Shown here: positions 58,751 through 64,000 of the stretch, in pieces | Layout of the letters: every line of letters begins with the position of its first letter | Numbering within the stretch: position 1 is the first letter of the stretch | Assembly (NCBI GenBank): GCA_001298545.1 | Contig: LJCX01000022.1 | Span: forward strand, 62,001-126,000 | Reading direction: 5' to 3' | DNA: 64,000 nucleotides | DNA from: Actinobacteria bacterium OV320 | GTDB taxonomy: Bacteria; Actinomycetota; Actinomycetes; Streptomycetales; Streptomycetaceae | Translations under genes and position numbers: made by a program | Notes under the pieces: model-generated | Seen by the model: only the letters and a program-made list of their open reading frames with translations | Told to the model about the DNA's origin: nothing | Database searches by the model: none

Positions 58751-59836
58751 TCATCCCCGGGTCAGGGCCAACGCCTGGTCCAGCGCCTGGAGGAATCGGT
58801 TCACCGTCGCCCGGTTCCGTACCGCCAGCCGCAGCCACTCCTCGTCCAGCCCCGGGAAGGTGTCCCCGCGCCGGACCGCGAACCCCAGGGTGCGCAGCCG
58901 CCGGCGGACGGCGTCGGCCCCGGGCAGCCGCACCAGGACGAACGGGCCCTCCGCGGGCCCCACGACCCGCACCCCCTCGACGGCGAACTCCTCGAGACCG
59001 GCCACGAGATGCGCCCGGTCCGCGGCGACGCGGTGGGCGGCGTGGGCGGCCTCCGCCAGTGCCTGCGCCCCCATGCACGCCTCGGCCGCCACCAGCGCCG
59101 GCGTGGACACCGGCCACAGCGGCTGGGCCCGCTCCAGGTCGGCGACGGTCTCCGGCGCGGCGAGCACATAGCCGATCCGCAGCCCGGCCAGCCCCCAGGT
59201 CTTGGTCAGGCTGCGCAGCACCACCAGGCCGGGCACGTCCGTGTGCCCGGCGAGGGCCTCCCGCTCGCCCGGCACCGCGTCCATGAACGCCTCGTCGACC
59301 ACCAGCGTCCGTCCGGGCCGGGCCAGCCGCCGGATCGTCTCCGCCGGGTGCAGCACCGACGTGGGGTTCGTCGGATTGCCGATGACCACCAGGTCCGCCG
59401 TCTCCGGGACCGCCGCCGGATCCAGCCGGAAGCCGTCCTCGGCGCGCAGCACCACCCGGTCCACGCTGTGGCCCGCGTTCCGCAGCGCCGCCTCCGGCTC
59501 CGTGAACTGCGGGTGCACGACGACGGGCCGCCGCACCTTCAGGGCCCGCGCCAGCAGCACGAACGCCTCCGCCGCGCCCGAGGTCAGCAGTACCCGCTCG
59601 ACCGGCAGCCCGTGCCGTGCCGCGACCGCCGCCCGCGCGGCCCGCCCGTCCGGGTAGGCCGCCAGGCCGCCCAGGGACGCGGCGACCCGTTCCCGCAGCC
59701 AGCGCGGCGGGGTGTCCGCGCGGACGTTCACCGCGAGGTCGACGAGCGCCGAGCCGTCGTCGCGCACCTCGGCGTCCCCGTGGTGGCGCAGGTCGTGGCC
59801 GCCGGAGTGACCCTCGGCGGGTCCCTCAGTGCGCAT
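58751..59836 (-). CDS. cobC: Threonine-phosphate decarboxylase-like aminotransferase (CobC type)
   Basis: A 361-residue fold-type I PLP enzyme of the CobC/HisC-like group, which supplies the aminopropanol linker of cobalamin. The cofactor region shows GNPTNPTSV, VVDEAFMD and the Schiff-base lysine in SLTKTWGLAGLRIGY. It overlaps the chelatase gene by 11 bp at the end of the cobalamin operon, which supports a cob role over histidine synthesis. Confidence 0.88.
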   Translation of the reverse strand: MRTEGPAEGHSGGHDLRHHGDAEVRDDGSALVDLAVNVRADTPPRWLRERVAASLGGLAAYPDGRAARAAVAARHGLPVERVLLTSGAAEAFVLLARALKVRRPVVVHPQFTEPEAALRNAGHSVDRVVLRAEDGFRLDPAAVPETADLVVIGNPTNPTSVLHPAETIRRLARPGRTLVVDEAFMDAVPGEREALAGHTDVPGLVVLRSLTKTWGLAGLRIGYVLAAPETVADLERAQPLWPVSTPALVAAEACMGAQALAEAAHAAHRVAADRAHLVAGLEEFAVEGVRVVGPAEGPFVLVRLPGADAVRRRLRTLGFAVRRGDTFPGLDEEWLRLAVRNRATVNRFLQALDQALALTRG

Positions 59837-60755
59837 GGGAGTGCGCGTGGCCGTGATGGTGATGGCCGTCGTGGTGGTGACCCTCGTCGTCCGGGTGGAA
59901 GTGCGGCTGCTGCGGCGTCCCCACCTTGTCCTCGAAGCCCGGCAGCGCGATCCGGTACACGCACGAGTCGCAGTTCATCCGCAGGTCGCCCTTGACGGCC
60001 TCCTCGTACCGCTCCATCACCAGGTCGAGCAGCTCCGGCTCGGGACCGATGACGTCCGCCGACCGCACCTCGACCTCCGGATGCGCGGCCGCCCAGCCCT
60101 CGGTCTGGTGCCGGACCCGCTCGGGGAGGATCCCGGTGAACAGGAAGTAGGGGAGCACGACGATCCGCTTCGCCCCCAGCCGCACGCACCGGTCGAGCCC
60201 GCTCGGCACGTCCGGCGCGGCCAGCGACACGAACGCGGTCTCCACACCCGCGTACCCGCGTCCCTCCCACAGCAGCCGCGCCGCCTTGTACACCTCGGCG
60301 TTGGCGTCCGGGTCCGTCGAACCGCGCCCGACCAGCAGCACGGTCACGTCGGCCAGGTCCTCGGGGGCGCGCCCCCCGGTGCCCAGCGCCTCGGCCAGCC
60401 GCCGCTCGAGCACCTGCAGCAGCGCCGGGTGCGGGCCCAGCGGACGCCCGTACGTGTAGGAGATCCCCGGGTGCCGTTCCTTCTCGCGGGACAGGGCCGC
60501 GGGGATGTCGCCCTTGGCGTGCCCGGCGGACACCAGCATCAGCGGAACGGCGGCGAACCGTCGTACGCCGCGCTCCACCAGCTCCGTCACCGCCTCGCCC
60601 AGCGGCGGCGGGGACAGCTCGATGAAACCGCCCGCGACGGGCAGTTCGGGATGGCGGCGGCCCAACTCCCGTACGAAGTCACGGAACGCCTCGGCTCCGG
60701 CCTCGTCCCGGGTGCCATGGCCGGCGATGAGCAGGGCGGGCGGCGGGGTGGTCAC
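59826..60755 (-). CDS. CbiX-type sirohydrochlorin chelatase with His-rich tail
   Basis: A 309-residue double-domain chelatase that inserts cobalt (or iron) into sirohydrochlorin-type rings. Each half has a CbiX-like core, beginning LLIAGHGTRDEAG and VLLVGRGSTDPDAN; VSAGHAKGD carries a second active-site His. The C-terminal extension (about 255-309) holds NCDSCVYR and then about 18 histidines, a likely metal-storage tail. GTG at 60755 overlaps cobH by 4 bp. Confidence 0.9.
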   Translation of the reverse strand: MTTPPPALLIAGHGTRDEAGAEAFRDFVRELGRRHPELPVAGGFIELSPPPLGEAVTELVERGVRRFAAVPLMLVSAGHAKGDIPAALSREKERHPGISYTYGRPLGPHPALLQVLERRLAEALGTGGRAPEDLADVTVLLVGRGSTDPDANAEVYKAARLLWEGRGYAGVETAFVSLAAPDVPSGLDRCVRLGAKRIVVLPYFLFTGILPERVRHQTEGWAAAHPEVEVRSADVIGPEPELLDLVMERYEEAVKGDLRMNCDSCVYRIALPGFEDKVGTPQQPHFHPDDEGHHHDGHHHHGHAHSHAH

Positions 60756-61354
60756 GATGTCTCCTCGGACTGCGAATCGGGCTGTGGAACAGGGTGGTAC
60801 AGCAGGGCGTTGAGCGCGGCGGAGGCGACCGCCGACCCGCCCTTCTCGGACACGTTGCTCACGGCGGGCAGCCCGCTCTCGCGGAGCGCGGCCTTGGACT
60901 CGACCGCGCCGACGAAACCGACGGGCAGGCCGATGACGAGCACCGGGGCGGCGTCCAGGGTGAGCAGTTCCTCCAGCGCGGTCGGCGCGTTGCCGATCAC
61001 CCAGAGGGCCCCCGGGCCGACCTGCTCGTACGCGAGTCGGACGGCGTGCGCCGAACGGGTCAGCCCCGGCCCGGACTCGGCGTCCTTGAGCCGGCAGACG
61101 GTGTCGCGGCGGGTGATCCCGGCCGCGACCATCTCCACGTCCACGACGACGGGCGCTCCGGCGTGCAGCGCGGCGTGCGCCTTCGCCAACTCGCCCTCGT
61201 CCATGACGAGATCGCTCGCGTACTCCAGGTCGGCGGCGGAGTGGACGACCCGCTCCACCACCGCCCGGCTCAGCGGCGGGAAGTGCGAGGTGTCCAGGCG
61301 GGCCCGCAGCCGCCGGTAGGACTCCTGCTCGATCGGGTGGACCACACGGTTCAC
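60752..61354 (-). CDS. cobH: Precorrin-8X methylmutase
   Basis: A 200-residue CobH/CbiC enzyme moving the C11 methyl to C12 to give hydrogenobyrinate. Blocks are HPIEQESYRRL, RVVHSAADLEYA, VDVEMVAAGI, AVRLAYEQ and LVIGLPVGFVGAVESKAAL; the catalytic His is H43 region (VVHSAAD). GTG at 61354 overlaps the upstream stop by 4 bp. Confidence 0.94.
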   Translation of the reverse strand: MNRVVHPIEQESYRRLRARLDTSHFPPLSRAVVERVVHSAADLEYASDLVMDEGELAKAHAALHAGAPVVVDVEMVAAGITRRDTVCRLKDAESGPGLTRSAHAVRLAYEQVGPGALWVIGNAPTALEELLTLDAAPVLVIGLPVGFVGAVESKAALRESGLPAVSNVSEKGGSAVASAALNALLYHPVPQPDSQSEETS

Positions 61355-63060
61355 CGGGCGCCCTCCTGTTCCTGCGAGGTCTCCTGCCAGCGGTAGCCGC
61401 GCGGCGTCACCATGCGCCCCGCGATGTTCCGGGTCGCCGTGTTGCCCACGGTCACGACCGTCATCATGTCGACCCAGGCCGGGTCGAGTTCCGTCAGCGT
61501 CGTCAGCCGCGCGGTGCCGTCCGGGCGCGAGGCGTTGCGCACGACACCCACCGGTGTCGTCGGCTCCCGGTGCTCGGCGAGGATCGAGAGCGCCTTGGGG
61601 AGCTGCCAGTCGCGGCCCCGGGAACGGGGGTTGTAGAAGGTGACGACGATGTCCGCCTCGGCCGCCGCCCGCACCCGCCGCTCGATGACCTCCCACGGCG
61701 TGTGCAGATCGGACAGGCTGATCGACACATGGTCGTGGCCCAGCGGAGCGCCGAGGATCGCACCGGCCGCGAGCGCGGCGGTCACCCCCGGCACCCCGAC
61801 CACGTCGATGTCGTCGGACGCCTCGGCGAGCGCGGGGGAGGCCATCGCGTACACGCCCGCGTCCCCGCTGCCGATCAGCGCCACGCTCTGCCCGCGCCGG
61901 GCCTCCTCGACGGCCGTCCGGGCCCGCTCCTCCTCGGCGCCGAGCCCCGACTCCAGGATCCGGGTGCCGGGCCGCAGCAGGTCGCGGATCTGGTCGACGT
62001 ACTGGTCGAGGCCGACGAGCACCGAGGCGCGCCGCAGCTCCGCCTTCGCGCGCGGCGTCAGCAGGTCCCGGGCGCCCGGCCCGAGCCCGACGACCGCGAG
62101 CCGCCCGCGCCCGGGGCGCCGTACGACGGCACAGGTGGCCATCGCGGGCCGCCCGTCCGCGCGCTCCGACTTCCTCTTGGGGACGAGGAGTTCGCCCCCG
62201 CCGATCAGGGCCGCCGCCTCCGCCACGGACGGCGTGCCGACGGCGGCGAGCGGCGCGTCGGACGGGTTCGGCACCTCGACGCCCGCCAGCTCCTCGGCGG
62301 AGTACGTCACCACGGGCACGCCGAGCCGCCGGGCGGCCCCGACGATGCCCGGCTCGTCCGCCTTGGCGTCGACGGTGGCGAGCTCGGCGAGACTCCGGAC
62401 GGACAGCCCGGCCTCCCGCAGCACGCCCTCGACCAGGTCGAGCACCTCGTCGGCCGGGGCGCCGCTGGACGCGCCGACCCCGACGACGAGGGACGGCGGA
62501 CGCAGCAGCACCTCCCCGGACCCGGGCTCGACCGCACGGTCCGTCAGCCGCACGGTGTACGAACCCCGCTCCGCGAACGGCACCGGCGGCAGCGGCCACG
62601 CCACCTCGGCGGCCAGCGCGACCGGCTCGCCGTCCAGCAGGGCCCGCGTCACGCCGGCCACATCGCCCTCCACGGGAAGGCCCAGCGTGTCGAGACCGGG
62701 GATGCCGACGGCGTCCGTGGCCGTGGTCACCACCGGCTGCGCACCCAGCAACTCACCGACGGCCAGAGCGAGTTCGTTGGCGCCGCCGGCGTGCCCGCCG
62801 ACCACCGGGACGGCGAACAGCCCGGCCTCGTCGACGCACACCACACCCGGGTCGGACGTCTTGTCGGACAGCAGGGGCGCGACCAGGCGGACGACCGCCC
62901 CGGTCGCCAGGAAGCACACGAGCTGCTCGCACTCGGCGAACGCCCGCCGGACGGCGTCCCCGACCGGGCCGTCGTACACGCGGGTGCGGTCCGGCCAGGC
63001 CGCGGCCAGCCGGTCGCGCGCCGCGTCCCCCGCCGCGGTGGCGGAAATGAGGCCGATCAC
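61351..63060 (-). CDS. cobJ: CbiG-CobJ fusion: cobalamin biosynthesis protein / precorrin-3B C17-methyltransferase
   Basis: A 569-residue fusion. Residues about 1-300 are CbiG-like (MIGLISATAAG, FLATGAVVRLVAPLLSDKTSDP, VVGGHAGGANELA), associated with ring contraction and lactone opening. Residues about 325-555 are a CobJ SAM methyltransferase (VVGLGPGARDLLTPRAKAEL, ALIGSGDAGVYAMASP, FYNPRSRGRDWQL, TVVTVGNTAT). GTG at 63060 overlaps the cobL stop by 4 bp. Confidence 0.93.
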   Translation of the reverse strand: MIGLISATAAGDAARDRLAAAWPDRTRVYDGPVGDAVRRAFAECEQLVCFLATGAVVRLVAPLLSDKTSDPGVVCVDEAGLFAVPVVGGHAGGANELALAVGELLGAQPVVTTATDAVGIPGLDTLGLPVEGDVAGVTRALLDGEPVALAAEVAWPLPPVPFAERGSYTVRLTDRAVEPGSGEVLLRPPSLVVGVGASSGAPADEVLDLVEGVLREAGLSVRSLAELATVDAKADEPGIVGAARRLGVPVVTYSAEELAGVEVPNPSDAPLAAVGTPSVAEAAALIGGGELLVPKRKSERADGRPAMATCAVVRRPGRGRLAVVGLGPGARDLLTPRAKAELRRASVLVGLDQYVDQIRDLLRPGTRILESGLGAEEERARTAVEEARRGQSVALIGSGDAGVYAMASPALAEASDDIDVVGVPGVTAALAAGAILGAPLGHDHVSISLSDLHTPWEVIERRVRAAAEADIVVTFYNPRSRGRDWQLPKALSILAEHREPTTPVGVVRNASRPDGTARLTTLTELDPAWVDMMTVVTVGNTATRNIAGRMVTPRGYRWQETSQEQEGAR

Positions 63061-64000
63061 AGGGCTACTCCTTCTCGATGAACAGGGTGCGCGCCGACGG
63101 CGTCTCTGACACCCCACAGCAGGAAAACGGGATTGGTCGCGGCCAGCCGGGTCACGTCACCCGGCAGCGGCGCGAGCCGTGAGGAGTGCAGCAGCACACC
63201 GTCGCAGGCGAACCCGGCCTCGCCGAGCGCGGCGCGCACCGCCGGGACCCGGTCCAGCGCGGCCATCGCCACGACCACGCTCCGCCGGGCCCGCCGCGCG
63301 CACGCGCCGACGATGCCGGGCAGCTCACGCCCGCCACCGCCGACGAACACCGCGTCGGGATCGTCGAGTCCGGCCAGCGCGTCGGGCGCGCTGCCGTGCA
63401 CCACGTGCACGTCGACGCCGTGCGCCTCGGCGTTGGCGCGGATCCGCGCGACCCCGTCCGCCGCCTTCTCGACGGCGCTGACGGCGGCGCCGAGCCGCGC
63501 GCACTCCACGGCCACGGACCCCGACCCGGAGCCCACGTCCCAGACCAGGTCGCCGGAGCGCGGTCCGAGCCGGGCCAGGGCCAGCGCCCGCACCTCGAAC
63601 TTGGTGATCATCGAGTCGCGGTGGGCGAAGTCGCCCTCGTCCAGCGCCCATCCGGCGGGCCGGACCCCGGGCCCGGCCAGCGTCCGTACCGGACCGAGCG
63701 TCCGCGCCTCGTCCAGGCACAGGACGACACTCACCGCCGTACCCCAGTCGCGTCCGGCGGCCTCGCCGGGGGAGACGCGCTCCACCCGCTCGCCCGCCGG
63801 GTCGCCGAGCGCGCGGGCCACGACGAGCACCCGCCCGGGCGCGCTGCGCGCGAGCGCGGCGCCCAGCTCGGCGGGCCCGGCGCCCGGTCCGGTCAGGACG
63901 GCGACCTTCGGGTGGGCCCGGCAGACGTTGACGGCCGTCCGCGGATCGCGCCCGTGCGCGCTCACGACGACGGCGTCGTCCCAGGTCAGTCCGAGCCGCG
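63057..64000 (-). CDS. cobL: Precorrin-6Y C5,15-methyltransferase (5' end beyond window)
   Basis: The C-terminal 314 residues or so of a CobL (CbiE-CbiT) enzyme. Reading continues without a stop to base 64000, and the upstream residues (RLGLTWDDAVVVSAHGRDP) are typical CobL sequence, so the start lies outside. The CbiT half shows DSMITKFEVRALALARL and the SAM motif WDVGSGSGSVAVE, then VFVGGGGRELPGIV. It methylates C5 and C15 and decarboxylates the ring side chain. First visible gene of the cob operon. Confidence 0.93.
   Translation of the reverse strand, partial: RLGLTWDDAVVVSAHGRDPRTAVNVCRAHPKVAVLTGPGAGPAELGAALARSAPGRVLVVARALGDPAGERVERVSPGEAAGRDWGTAVSVVLCLDEARTLGPVRTLAGPGVRPAGWALDEGDFAHRDSMITKFEVRALALARLGPRSGDLVWDVGSGSGSVAVECARLGAAVSAVEKAADGVARIRANAEAHGVDVHVVHGSAPDALAGLDDPDAVFVGGGGRELPGIVGACARRARRSVVVAMAALDRVPAVRAALGEAGFACDGVLLHSSRLAPLPGDVTRLAATNPVFLLWGVRDAVGAHPVHREGVAL

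Overview
The window reads as chromosomal DNA of a Streptomyces or close relative. Base composition is very GC-rich with G/C at third codon positions. Many genes overlap by 4 bp (ATGA/GTGA), GTG starts are common, and families typical of the genus are present: a SigE-family sigma factor, TerD, a sortase-anchored SCO1860-like protein, ectABCD, and sugar importers without their own ATPase. I see no tRNA, rRNA, CRISPR array, insertion sequence or phage gene. No gap between genes exceeds 300 bp.

Layout. (1) 0.1-4.1 kb: a small unknown gene, a DHA2-type exporter with its divergent TetR regulator, and a TerD-family protein. (2) 4.2-9.1 kb: a polyol/sugar ABC importer with a zinc dehydrogenase, behind a DeoR regulator. 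(3) 9.4-12.6 kb: uronate dehydrogenase divergent from 5-dehydro-4-deoxyglucarate dehydratase (kdgD) and a coupled 391-residue unknown. (4) 12.5-15.4 kb: an MFS transporter and two small enzymes. (5) 15.6-25.7 kb: a long, mostly overlapping operon holding a GntR regulator, a DHDPS-fold enzyme, an IlvD/Edd dehydratase, two sugar permeases, a PL1 pectate lyase, a Gfo/Idh/MocA oxidoreductase, a PmoA-like protein and a GH43 glycosidase. (6) 25.7-37.4 kb: a PL1 lyase, a solute-binding lipoprotein, a rhamnogalacturonan acetylesterase, another PL1 lyase, two pectin methylesterases, a secreted alpha/beta hydrolase, and two PL9-like lyases bracketing an acid phosphatase. (7) 37.4-48.4 kb: sigma factor plus membrane partner, purine permease, penicillin-binding protein, IclR regulator with an oxoglutarate-semialdehyde-type dehydrogenase, and small enzymes. 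(8) 48.5-51.7 kb: ectABCD. (9) 52.6-57.5 kb: aminotransferase, polar amino acid ABC importer and amidohydrolase. (10) 57.7-64 kb: a sortase substrate, then a cobalamin operon that runs off the right edge.

The main biological unit is pectin use. Secreted esterases (CE8, CE12) and lyases (PL1, PL9) cut pectin outside the cell. Permeases at 19.0-20.9 kb, probably with the binding protein at 26.9 kb, import products. Inside, the uronate dehydrogenase and KdgD belong to the oxidative galacturonate route, and the IlvD/Edd plus DHDPS-fold pair resembles the oxidative L-arabinonate route. Both routes end at 2-oxoglutarate semialdehyde, the likely substrate of the dehydrogenase at 43.6 kb. Lactonase, galactarate dehydratase and the enzymes for unsaturated uronates are not visible here. 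Several operator-like palindromes and direct repeats lie at these genes, including four AAGCGCTT palindromes confined to 16.9-25.8 kb.
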